Shown here: one piece after another, positions 1 to 5,403 of the stretch
How positions within the stretch are numbered: position 1 is the first letter of the stretch
How the letters are laid out: each line of letters opens with the position of its first letter
NCBI GenBank assembly: GCA_964444915.1
Contig: CAYUIY010000095.1
Location: forward strand, 1 to 6,169
Length of the DNA: 6,169 bases
Origin: Anaerorudis sp964444915
GTDB lineage: Bacteria > Bacteroidota > Bacteroidia > Bacteroidales > Dysgonomonadaceae
Direction: 5' to 3'
Translations under genes and position numbers: made by a program
Notes under the pieces: generated by a model
Databases searched by the model: none
The model's input: the letters and a program-made list of their open reading frames with translations, nothing else
Told to the model about the DNA's origin: nothing

Positions 1-5
1 GGTCG

Positions 6-47
6 GAAAACGAAAGTAGGAAGAAAACTACTTCGTTTTCCTCCTAC
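6..47 (-). terminator. Rho-independent terminator of the rpsF-rpsR-rplI operon
   Basis: Read on the minus strand, positions 47-35 (GTAGGAGGAAAAC) pair with 28-16 (GTTTTCTTCCTAC) through 13 base pairs including one G-U, leaving a 6-nt loop (29-34). The stem is followed by TTTCGTTTT at 15-7. It lies about 50 nt past the rplI stop, in the right orientation to end the ribosomal protein transcript. The stem, short loop and U-rich tail are seen directly; termination is inferred. Confidence 0.8.
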
Positions 48-100
48 TCGATTCATTTTTATGTGTTAGCTTACGATACTTATACACGAGTAAGAAAAAA

Positions 101-544
101 TTATTCCGAAATTACCTCAAAAGGAATTTCAACGGTAACTTCCTTATGCAGTTTCACTACTGCAGTGTAGTTGCCAACCTCTTTTACCGGTCCTTTAATT
201 ACGATAATTTTTCGGTCTATTTCAAAACCTTTTTCCTTAAGTGCATCGGCAATTTGAATATTGGTAACCGAACCAAAAATTGTTCCCGTAGAACTGGTTT
301 TTGCTCCAATTGTCAAAGATACATCGCGCATCTTATCTGCCATATCCTGAGCTTCTGCTTTAATCTGTTCCAATTTGTGGGCACGCTGTTTTTGATTTTC
401 TGCTAGCATTTTTTTTGCCGATTCGGTAGCAATGTATGCTTTTCCCTGAGGAATAAGGTAGTTGCGCGCATAACCATCTTTCACATTCACAATATCGTCC
501 TTGTAGCCTAAGTTGGGTACATCTTCTTTTAATATTACTTCCAT
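101..544 (-). CDS. rplI: 50S ribosomal protein bL9
   Basis: Large-subunit protein that binds 23S rRNA near the base of the L1 stalk. The 147-residue product has the usual bL9 length and layout: an N-terminal RNA-binding domain (about 1-42) with the family signature GYARNYLIPQGKA at 24-36, a long charged connecting helix (about 43-74, rich in K, E, Q and A), and a C-terminal domain (about 78-147) containing GTIFGSVT and IADALKEKG. The ATG start is supported by the conserved MEVILKEDVPNLG beginning and by an AAAGGAG Shine-Dalgarno 9 nt upstream. It is the last gene of the rpsF-rpsR-rplI operon, 16 nt after rpsR, and is followed by a strong terminator. Nothing in the product is broken or unusual. 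Confidence 0.98.
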   Translation of the reverse strand: MEVILKEDVPNLGYKDDIVNVKDGYARNYLIPQGKAYIATESAKKMLAENQKQRAHKLEQIKAEAQDMADKMRDVSLTIGAKTSSTGTIFGSVTNIQIADALKEKGFEIDRKIIVIKGPVKEVGNYTAVVKLHKEVTVEIPFEVISE

Positions 545-553
545 AATTGAATT

Positions 554-560
554 CTCCTTT
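554..560 (-). promoter_or_regulatory. Strong Shine-Dalgarno of rplI
   Basis: The minus strand reads AAAGGAG here, 9 nt before the rplI ATG and in the short gap after the rpsR stop codon. It stands out because most other starts in this window have only A/T-rich sequence upstream, the usual situation in Bacteroidota. Confidence 0.8.
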
Positions 561-827
561 TTATTTCATTAAATCGGTTACGTACGGAAGCAAAGCTATG
601 TGACGCGCTCTTTTCACTGCTTGTGCAACACGACGCTGAAATTTGAGTGATGTTCCGGTAATTCTACGCGGCAATATTTTGCCTTGCTCATTTAAGAATT
701 TCTTTAGAAATTCGGGATCTTTATAATCGATATATTTGATCCCATTCTTTTTGAAGCGGCAATATTTTTTCTTCTTTATGTCCACAGCAAGTGGAGTTAG
801 ATATCTGATTTCTGATTGTTTAGCCAT
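561..827 (-). CDS. rpsR: 30S ribosomal protein bS18
   Basis: Small-subunit platform protein that forms a heterodimer with bS6. The 88-residue product shows the family core: KKYCRFKKNG at about 20-29 with a single cysteine (C23), YKDPEFLKKFLNEQGKILP at about 35-53, then RRITGTSLKFQRRVAQAVKRARHIALLPY through residue 82. Length is normal for the Bacteroidota form. The ATG is separated from the upstream rpsF stop by 3 nt, so translation is probably coupled, and a GAGGAGG Shine-Dalgarno lies inside the last codons of rpsF. In the published Flavobacterium johnsoniae ribosome structure, bS18 with bS6 and bS21 helps sequester the 3' end of 16S rRNA; that is known for the relative and inferred here. 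Confidence 0.98.
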   Translation of the reverse strand: MAKQSEIRYLTPLAVDIKKKKYCRFKKNGIKYIDYKDPEFLKKFLNEQGKILPRRITGTSLKFQRRVAQAVKRARHIALLPYVTDLMK

Positions 828-830
828 TTT

Positions 831-1244
831 TTAATCCTCCTCTTCTTCGGTTTCAATTTCATCTTCGATTACAGGAGCTGCTTTTTTCGGTGCAGCATGG
901 GTTCCCTGTGTCTTTTGTTGTTTATTACTTCTCCTTTTTTCGGCATATTCCAAGGCAAATTTGTCTTGTTTAATTGTTAAGAAACGGATCACCCGTTCGT
1001 CGCGTCGGAAATTGATTTCCAGTTTTTCTATCACCGACGGATCGGCTTTAAACTCCAGGAAGTGGTAAAATCCGGTTGTTTTCTTTTGTATGGGATATGC
1101 CAATTTGCGCAATCCCCAATTTTCTTCATTAATAATTTCAGCTCCTAATTCCGTAAGGAGGTTTTTGAATTTTTCAACCGCTTCCTTCATCTGTGCATCA
1201 GACAAAACGGGAGTTAAAATGAAAACGGTTTCATAATTGTTCAT
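831..1244 (-). CDS. rpsF: 30S ribosomal protein bS6
   Basis: Platform protein of the small subunit and partner of bS18. The 137-residue product begins with the typical MNNYETVFILTP, carries WGLRKLAYPIQKKTTGFYHF at about 43-62 and FRRDERVIRFL at 79-89, which together cover the ferredoxin-like bS6 fold (about 1-95). Beyond the fold is a low-complexity extension (about 107-137) rich in Q, K and A that ends in a run of acidic residues, EDEIETEEEED. In E. coli, RimK adds glutamates to the bS6 C-terminus after translation; here an acidic tail is encoded in the gene, and whether it serves the same purpose is unknown. It is the first gene of the operon, with no Shine-Dalgarno and its own TAnnTTTG promoter about 50 nt upstream. 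Confidence 0.98.
   Translation of the reverse strand: MNNYETVFILTPVLSDAQMKEAVEKFKNLLTELGAEIINEENWGLRKLAYPIQKKTTGFYHFLEFKADPSVIEKLEINFRRDERVIRFLTIKQDKFALEYAEKRRSNKQQKTQGTHAAPKKAAPVIEDEIETEEEED
836..842 (-). promoter_or_regulatory. Strong Shine-Dalgarno of rpsR inside rpsF
   Basis: The minus strand reads GAGGAGG, 8 nt before the rpsR ATG. The same bases encode part of the acidic end of bS6, so the motif has a double role or a coincidental one: glutamate codons GAG/GAA/GAT readily create such runs. Its good spacing supports real use. Confidence 0.7.
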
Positions 1245-1294
1245 GCTAACTGTTTTTAGTTGTTCAAAAATTTTTAATTCTAAAATTTAGGTTG

Positions 1295-1325
1295 CAAAGG
1301 TATAACAATAATTCTTAAATTCAAA
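1295..1325 (-). promoter_or_regulatory. Promoter of the rpsF-rpsR-rplI operon
   Basis: On the minus strand TTTGA (1325-1321) is followed after a spacer by TACCTTTG (1302-1295), matching the Bacteroidota vegetative promoter (TTG near -33, TAnnTTTG near -7); the TTG and the -7 box are 19 nt apart. The start of transcription would fall near 1290, giving a leader of about 45 nt. The rest of 1245-1386 shows no gene and no convincing terminator for the upstream transferase gene. Confidence 0.7.
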
Positions 1326-1386
1326 GGTTTGTGTAGATTAAATTGTTTTGGCGATTCTGGCTTTTGTGGGATTGTCATGAGGGCTT

Positions 1387-2016
1387 TTATTGTATGCTCC
1401 ATGTGAGAACATACGTTGGGTGAACCTCGTAGAAGATATCGAATCGGGTTTTTTTTTCGGTCTTGGTTTCACATGCTTTTATAATGCCTTTTTCAGCTGG
1501 AATGAATTTGTCTAAATGAAGGTGTTGTTTAAAATCGATTTCTTTGACATCCATCAGTTTAAATAGTGTTTCTTTAGCCGACCAATGGAGGAGCCTGTGC
1601 ACCGATTTTTGTGATTCATCGATAAATTCGTCATCCGAAATAAATTTTGAAGCGACTTTGTGTACTCTTTCCGATATTTCTTCAACATCAATGCCGACTT
1701 TTTTAAACCTGTGAAGCAGAATGGCTGCATATGTGTTTGTATGAGAAATGCTTATGTTATACGAATTATCCATAAGGTAGGGTTTTCCGTTGTTTTTGTG
1801 ATAAACCATTTTTTCTTCGTTCAGCAAAAGGGAAAGCATAAGCCTTACCGATAGCCATTCGATAATTCGTTTTTCGGATTTCATTTTTCTAATGTGTTTT
1901 ATTGCCTCCTGTTGAAGATTTTTTGGATACAATGCCAATAGCTCTTCTTTTGATTCCGTTATTTCCCAAATACCAAGAATGCAATTCTCGTCGATATGTT
2001 GATTTCTAATAAGCAT
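1387..2016 (-). CDS. Sfp-type 4'-phosphopantetheinyl transferase
   Basis: Cytosolic enzyme that transfers phosphopantetheine from CoA to a serine of carrier proteins (fatty acid, polyketide or peptide synthesis); which carrier it serves cannot be told. I chose the ATG at 2016 (209 residues) because the product then starts MLIRNQHIDENCILGIWEI, as such proteins usually begin, and lies 19 nt after gldE; an ATG at 2076 or 2064 would add 20 or 16 residues overlapping gldE. Visible motifs are NGKPYL (about 76-81) with SISH at 89-92, the Mg-binding GIDVEE at 108-113 (D110, E112), and WSAKETLFK at 145-153 (catalytic-type K148/E149). Length and motifs indicate an intact Sfp/Gsp-like enzyme rather than the shorter AcpS type. 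It is probably co-transcribed with gldE, a pairing I recall from other Bacteroidota. Confidence 0.92.
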   Translation of the reverse strand: MLIRNQHIDENCILGIWEITESKEELLALYPKNLQQEAIKHIRKMKSEKRIIEWLSVRLMLSLLLNEEKMVYHKNNGKPYLMDNSYNISISHTNTYAAILLHRFKKVGIDVEEISERVHKVASKFISDDEFIDESQKSVHRLLHWSAKETLFKLMDVKEIDFKQHLHLDKFIPAEKGIIKACETKTEKKTRFDIFYEVHPTYVLTWSIQ

Positions 2017-2035
2017 CTTTAGGATGAAATCGTGG

Positions 2036-3373
2036 TTAATTTTCGTTTTGATTTTCTTTATCATTGGTTGGAACAAACCGCACTTTAAGGATCCGTCGTT
2101 TATTCATTTCTTCGACCTGAAATTTATAATTCTCAAAGACGATTGTTTCTTTTCGTTTCGGAAAATTTCCTTTGATTTCCAAGAGAAGTCCGGCGAGGGT
2201 TTCGGCTTCCTCCATAAAATTTTTGAATTTGTTTTGAGGGATACCCGTAATTTTGAAAAAATCTTCTAAAGGTGTTTTCCCGTCAAAAATGTAAGACCCG
2301 TCGGCAGCTACGGTATAGAGTGGTTTATCTTCATCGTATTCGTCGCTGATGTTACCAACAATCTCTTCTAGAATATCTTCAAGTGTAACAATGCCACTGG
2401 TACCTCCATATTCGTCTACCACGATAGCAATGTGGTTTTTGTTGGTGCGAAACTCTTCCAAAAGATCGTCTATTCGTTTTGTTTCCGGCACAAAATAGGC
2501 CGGTCTGATAAGCGCTTGCCAATGAAAATCTTCTGGTTTTTCAAGGTGCGGCAACAGATCTTTTACATATAAAATACCTTTAATATAATCGGGATTATCT
2601 TCGTAAACGGGGATTCGTGAGAAACCCGTTTCAATAATAAAATCAATTACTTTTCTAAAAGGGGTAGATATATCGAGTGCTACTATATCGGCACGTGAAA
2701 CCAAAATATCACTTACCGTTTTATCTTTGAATTGGATAATACCTTTCAATATGTCTTTTTCTTGTTCGTGTGTGATTTCATCCGATGTTATCTCAAGTGC
2801 TTTAGAGAGTTTGTCCATTGATATTTCGTGCTTTCGTTGAAGAGTTGATTTTTTACCGATATTCGATTTAGCAAGTAAGTGCGAAATAGGACGTAGCATG
2901 TTGTTTACAGTTTGAATAAAAGATGCGTAACGTCTTGAAAATTTCCTCGGATCGGAAGAAGCATAAAGTTTGGGCATAATCTCTACAAATATGAGGATTA
3001 TGCTGGCAGCAATGGCAATCTCACCTATATAATTCCATAAAGTTGGGTTTAAAAAATAAGGTAATTTGTTTAATAAATAGAAGGCGAGAATTAAAATAGC
3101 TACATTGAGAAAATTATATGCAATACATAGTGAAGTGGTCAATTCTTCGGGTTTGCTCAATAAAGAATCGATGCGAATGTCGTTCGGATTCGGATGTGGA
3201 ATGCGGGCGCGATCTTTGTCTCTTCTTAAAGACAAAAGAGCCGCTTCAGACCCGGAAATTATAGCATTCACGAAAATAAGCAAAATAAGAAGAGCGAACA
3301 AAAAATAGTCGGATATTGAAGGCTGTATTGCCAACATATTCGAAAAAATAGATGATGAAGGGTCAGGGTCCAA
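2036..3373 (-). CDS. gldE: GldE-like membrane protein (CNNM, CBS pair, CorC domain)
   Basis: Inner-membrane protein of the GldE group, related to CorC/HlyC and CNNM transporters; named for gliding motility in Flavobacterium but also present in non-gliding relatives, where its job is unclear (ion transport is a guess by family). The 445-residue product has hydrophobic segments near 22-42, 86-106 and 115-134 with the CNNM-type EIMPKLYA at 131-138, then a CBS pair (about 222-275 and 288-340) including VVDEYGGTSGIVTLEDILEEI at about 318-338, and a CorC_HlyC domain (about 350-435). The start is TTG, chosen because MDPDPSSS resembles the start of other GldE proteins; the next ATG (3337) would remove 12 residues. 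It follows ssb and precedes the transferase gene; gldD, its neighbour in flavobacteria, is not here. Confidence 0.93.
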   Translation of the reverse strand: MDPDPSSSIFSNMLAIQPSISDYFLFALLILLIFVNAIISGSEAALLSLRRDKDRARIPHPNPNDIRIDSLLSKPEELTTSLCIAYNFLNVAILILAFYLLNKLPYFLNPTLWNYIGEIAIAASIILIFVEIMPKLYASSDPRKFSRRYASFIQTVNNMLRPISHLLAKSNIGKKSTLQRKHEISMDKLSKALEITSDEITHEQEKDILKGIIQFKDKTVSDILVSRADIVALDISTPFRKVIDFIIETGFSRIPVYEDNPDYIKGILYVKDLLPHLEKPEDFHWQALIRPAYFVPETKRIDDLLEEFRTNKNHIAIVVDEYGGTSGIVTLEDILEEIVGNISDEYDEDKPLYTVAADGSYIFDGKTPLEDFFKITGIPQNKFKNFMEEAETLAGLLLEIKGNFPKRKETIVFENYKFQVEEMNKRRILKVRFVPTNDKENQNEN

Positions 3374-3397
3374 GTGAGATAAATTAAATGAAACAAA

Positions 3398-3450
3398 AGA
3401 GAATGTTTTTAAAGCTATTTAGCTAAAATAACAGCTCGAAAACATTCTCT
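3398..3450 (-). terminator. 12-bp inverted repeat between ssb and gldE: terminator or leader hairpin
   Basis: AGAGAATGTTTT at 3398-3409 and AAAACATTCTCT at 3439-3450 are perfect inverted copies around a 29-nt centre. Read on the minus strand, the second arm is followed by TTTGTTTC, so the structure could end transcripts from mutY-ssb. It also lies directly downstream of a candidate gldE -7 box and 24 nt before the gldE start, so it would form most of the gldE leader. The repeat is certain; which role it has is not. Confidence 0.6.
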
Positions 3451-3451
3451 A

Positions 3452-3483
3452 CAAATTTACGATGATTTATTTAAAATGGCAAA
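3452..3483 (-). promoter_or_regulatory. Candidate gldE promoter overlapping the end of ssb
   Basis: On the minus strand TTTG (3483-3480, within the last codons of ssb) is separated by 20 nt from TAAATTTG (3459-3452), a fit to the Bacteroidota -33/-7 pattern. Transcription would begin near 3448, inside the first arm of the inverted repeat. Confidence 0.55.
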
Positions 3484-3914
3484 TCATCCACTTCTGAATT
3501 TTCCTCCAAATCAACATCAACACTTTGTCCGGAATGCGAAGTATTCGTCGTCGTATTATTCGCACTTTCTGCCGGTGGATTTCTCCGGCTCAGAATTTCC
3601 AAAGTATCGGCATAAATTTCAGTAATGTATCGTCTAATACCGTTTTGGTCATCGTATGAACGGGAACGGATTTTTCCTTCTATATACACTTGTGTACCTT
3701 TTCTTACGAATTTTTCCACAACCTGGGCTAATCCTCTCCAACAAACGATGTTGTGCCATTCAGTCCTTTCGGGTACTTGTGTGCCACTGGCAGTTGTATA
3801 ACCTCTTTCGCTCGTAGCTAACGGGAAATTGGCTTTTACACTGTCATTGTCAAAATACTTAATATCAGGATCTTTACCTACGTTTCCTATTAAAATAACT
3901 TTGTTTACCGACAT
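3471..3914 (-). CDS. ssb: Single-stranded DNA-binding protein
   Basis: Binds and protects single-stranded DNA during replication, recombination and repair and recruits partner proteins. The 147-residue product has an OB-fold domain (about 1-110) starting SVNKVILIGNVGKDPDI, with TEWHNIVCW at 51-59, FVRKGTQVYIEGKIRSRSY at 69-87 and the ITEIYADTLEIL stretch at 98-108. A polar Asn/Thr/Ser linker (about 111-140) leads to the acidic tip DDLPF at 143-147, the conserved peptide that docks SSB partners. The ATG start has no Shine-Dalgarno. It lies 80 nt after mutY, with its own candidate promoter in that gap, and its 3' end overlaps the candidate gldE promoter. The protein appears intact and typical. 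Confidence 0.98.
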   Translation of the reverse strand: MSVNKVILIGNVGKDPDIKYFDNDSVKANFPLATSERGYTTASGTQVPERTEWHNIVCWRGLAQVVEKFVRKGTQVYIEGKIRSRSYDDQNGIRRYITEIYADTLEILSRRNPPAESANNTTTNTSHSGQSVDVDLEENSEVDDLPF

Positions 3915-3954
3915 AACTAAAAATTTTTAATTAAAAATGTTTTTCCTGTAAAAA

Positions 3955-3984
3955 CAAAAGTAGTAAAAGTTTCATAAAGTGCAA
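3955..3984 (-). promoter_or_regulatory. ssb promoter
   Basis: On the minus strand TTG (3984-3982) is followed after 19 nt by TACTTTTG (3962-3955), a good match to the Bacteroidota vegetative promoter. The leader would be about 35 nt. The TTG sits at the centre of a perfect dyad, AAAGTG-TTG-CACTTT (3976-3990), which could be an operator or a weak hairpin after mutY. Confidence 0.65.
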
Positions 3985-3994
3985 CACTTTGGGA

Positions 3995-5065
3995 TTAAAA
4001 TTTTTCCAGATATTTGTGGATCAATCGAGAGACCGGAAAATCAGAGATATTGTCGATAGGAATTTTTCTAAATTCGTCTGATAATGAAAAATTTTCCGAG
4101 TCCGGTATTTTAACTTTGTAAAAATTGGTATCAATGATTTGATGCGAGAGGATGTGTTTTATATGCAACTTGTGTGTGAATACGATGGATCGATTTTCCT
4201 TGAATATTTGGTGAAAAATTTCAGTGTTTTGCAGTTCAGGCAAGGTAGAAGGATTAGCTGTTTCGATTAGCGGAAATTCGTAAAGATTTTTCCAGATATC
4301 GTCTGCTTCTCTTTTATGTAGATAAGTATGATTGTTATAAACGATGTGAAAATAGTGAAAGTAGCGCTTGGTTATTTTTGTGGATTTATTTTTTATAGGG
4401 TACTTCAAGACCGTATTTTTTGCAAAAGCAAGGCAATGGGTTTGCAGAGGACATTCGATACATTTTGGTTGTTGTGGCTTACAAAGTGTTGCTCCGAAAT
4501 CCATGATGGCTTGATTGTGGATATCGGGATGTTGCGGATCAAGAATTGTTTGGGCAATCTCTGCAATTGTCTTTCTACCTTGTGCCGTATCGATGGGTTC
4601 GTTAACCATAAATAATCGAGAAATTACCCGTGATGCGTTTCCATCGGTTACTGCAAAAGGTGCTCCATAAGCAATAGACATAATGGCTGCAGCAGTGTAT
4701 TTACCAACACCCTTAAGAGAAAGGAGGTCGGGGTAGGTTTGTGGAAATTTACCATGAAAATTTTCCTCTATTTGTTTTGCTGCCGCATGAAGGTGGCGTG
4801 CACGCGAATAATATCCCAATCCTTGCCATTGTTTTAGAACATCTTCTTCGGATGCTTCTGCCAGTGCTTTTACATTTGGGAATCGACGGATAAATCGCAA
4901 GAAATAATCGTAGCCTTGATTCACGCGGGTTTGTTGCAAAATAACTTCCGATATCCAAATAGCATACGGGTCTTTTGTTTTCCTCCAAGGAAGATCGCGT
5001 TTATTTTTCTCGTACCAGCGTTGGAGCGTTTTACTTATTACGAAAAAGTTGGAATGTTCGATCAT
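3995..5065 (-). CDS. mutY: A/G-specific adenine DNA glycosylase
   Basis: Base excision repair enzyme that removes adenine mispaired with 8-oxoguanine. The 356-residue product is full length. LPWRK (25-29) and SEVILQQTRV (39-48) hold the catalytic Glu (E40, equivalent to E. coli E37); GYYSRAR is at 84-90; the helix-hairpin-helix LKGVGKYTAAAI is at 117-128; TDGNASRV (140-147) holds the catalytic Asp (D141). The four cysteines C195, C202, C205 and C211 have the C-x6-C-x2-C-x5-C spacing of the 4Fe-4S cluster. The C-terminal NUDIX-like domain (about 235-350) contains DIWKNLYEFPL (256-266) and a Ser-His pair in ILSHQ (S307, H308), where MutY proteins recognise 8-oxoguanine. The start ATG has no Shine-Dalgarno. 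The gene is divergent from HU and upstream of ssb. Confidence 0.98.
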   Translation of the reverse strand: MIEHSNFFVISKTLQRWYEKNKRDLPWRKTKDPYAIWISEVILQQTRVNQGYDYFLRFIRRFPNVKALAEASEEDVLKQWQGLGYYSRARHLHAAAKQIEENFHGKFPQTYPDLLSLKGVGKYTAAAIMSIAYGAPFAVTDGNASRVISRLFMVNEPIDTAQGRKTIAEIAQTILDPQHPDIHNQAIMDFGATLCKPQQPKCIECPLQTHCLAFAKNTVLKYPIKNKSTKITKRYFHYFHIVYNNHTYLHKREADDIWKNLYEFPLIETANPSTLPELQNTEIFHQIFKENRSIVFTHKLHIKHILSHQIIDTNFYKVKIPDSENFSLSDEFRKIPIDNISDFPVSRLIHKYLEKF

Positions 5066-5162
5066 TTGTTATTTTCGTATTGAATTGATTTATCGATTTG
5101 GTGCTTGACAAAATAAATATTTTTATTATTTGGAAGGAGAGAAAAGATTTTGAAGTTGCAAA

Positions 5163-5196
5163 CAAAGGTAGTGAATTCGCCTCGATTTTGTTTCAA
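5163..5196 (-). promoter_or_regulatory. Candidate mutY promoter
   Basis: The minus strand reads TACCTTTG at 5170-5163, the same -7 box as the rpsF promoter. A TTG at 5196-5194 lies 23 nt upstream, longer than the usual spacing of about 19-20, so the -33 assignment is weak. The leader would be about 90 nt. Confidence 0.5.
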
Positions 5197-5206
5197 CCCC
5201 GCGGGG
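5197..5206. repeat. GC-only palindrome beside the mutY promoter
   Basis: CCCCGCGGGG is a perfect 10-base palindrome in an otherwise A/T-rich spacer, flanked by an outer pair GATTTT (5184-5189) and AAAATC (5209-5214). It directly abuts the candidate -33 of mutY. It could be a protein-binding site; no known regulator is recognised. Confidence 0.45.
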
Positions 5207-5253
5207 CAAAAATCAACGACAGTGATTTCTTTTGTCTTTCAATTTAATAAACA

Positions 5254-5267
5254 CAAAACTACTTTTG
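5254..5267. promoter_or_regulatory. Overlapping opposite-strand -7-like boxes
   Basis: CAAAACTACTTTTG contains TACTTTTG on the plus strand (5260-5267) and TAGTTTTG on the minus strand (5261-5254), sharing two bases. Candidate upstream TTTG elements exist at 5231-5234 (plus, 25-nt gap) and 5285-5288 (minus, 23-nt gap), both at longer than usual spacing, so either may be only a secondary start for HU or mutY. Confidence 0.3.
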
Positions 5268-5321
5268 GAATGCAGAAAAGAGGGCAAATTACAAAAAAAA
5301 CAAAAATGATTGTGTTTTATT

Positions 5322-5351
5322 TTTGAGCTTGCGAAAAAAGCTATATATTTG
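5322..5351 (+). promoter_or_regulatory. HU gene promoter
   Basis: TTTG at 5322-5325 and TATATTTG at 5344-5351 with an 18-nt gap fit the Bacteroidota -33/-7 pattern. Transcription would start near 5356, giving an A/T-rich leader of about 48 nt before the HU ATG. No promoter of this type is seen ahead of the two following genes, so this one probably serves them as well. Confidence 0.65.
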
Positions 5352-5403
5352 CAATCCAAAAAATTACTATCGTTATTTTTAATTTAACAAAAAAAATTGT
5401 ATT

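Larger units (their letters stand above)
5066..5403. other. Divergent intergenic region between mutY and HU
   Basis: This 338-base stretch holds no convincing gene. It contains the mutY promoter on the minus strand, the HU promoter on the plus strand, a GC-rich palindrome and two overlapping -7-like boxes on opposite strands. A 58-codon open frame beginning at TTG 5150 and preceded by GGAAGGAG (5132-5139) crosses the region on the plus strand, but its predicted sequence resembles nothing I know and it overlaps the promoter elements, so I do not call it a gene. A TTGACA at 5105-5110 has no properly spaced partner. Confidence 0.7.

Noticed and set aside
1245..1294. Expected S6:S18-binding leader motif of rpsF
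   Set aside because: Many bacterial rpsF leaders carry a hairpin with a CCG bulge bound by the S6:S18 complex. The roughly 45-nt leader here is A/T-rich with no CCG and only trivial 4-5 bp pairings, so I do not annotate that element.
2017..2076. Longer start of the transferase gene overlapping gldE (ATG at 2076 or 2064)
   Set aside because: The extra residues (MFQPMIKKIKTK and following) do not resemble the usual start of these enzymes and would overlap the gldE end, while the ATG at 2016 gives the expected N-terminus.
4749..4988. 79-codon open frame on the minus strand inside mutY
   Set aside because: It lies wholly within the clear mutY gene in another frame and its product has no recognisable features. 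Other alternative-frame ORFs inside rplI, gldE, the transferase gene and HU were dismissed for the same reason.
5105..5129. TTGACA followed by TATTAT on the plus strand
   Set aside because: The gap between them is only 13 nt, too short for a sigma70-type promoter, and Bacteroidota use a different consensus.
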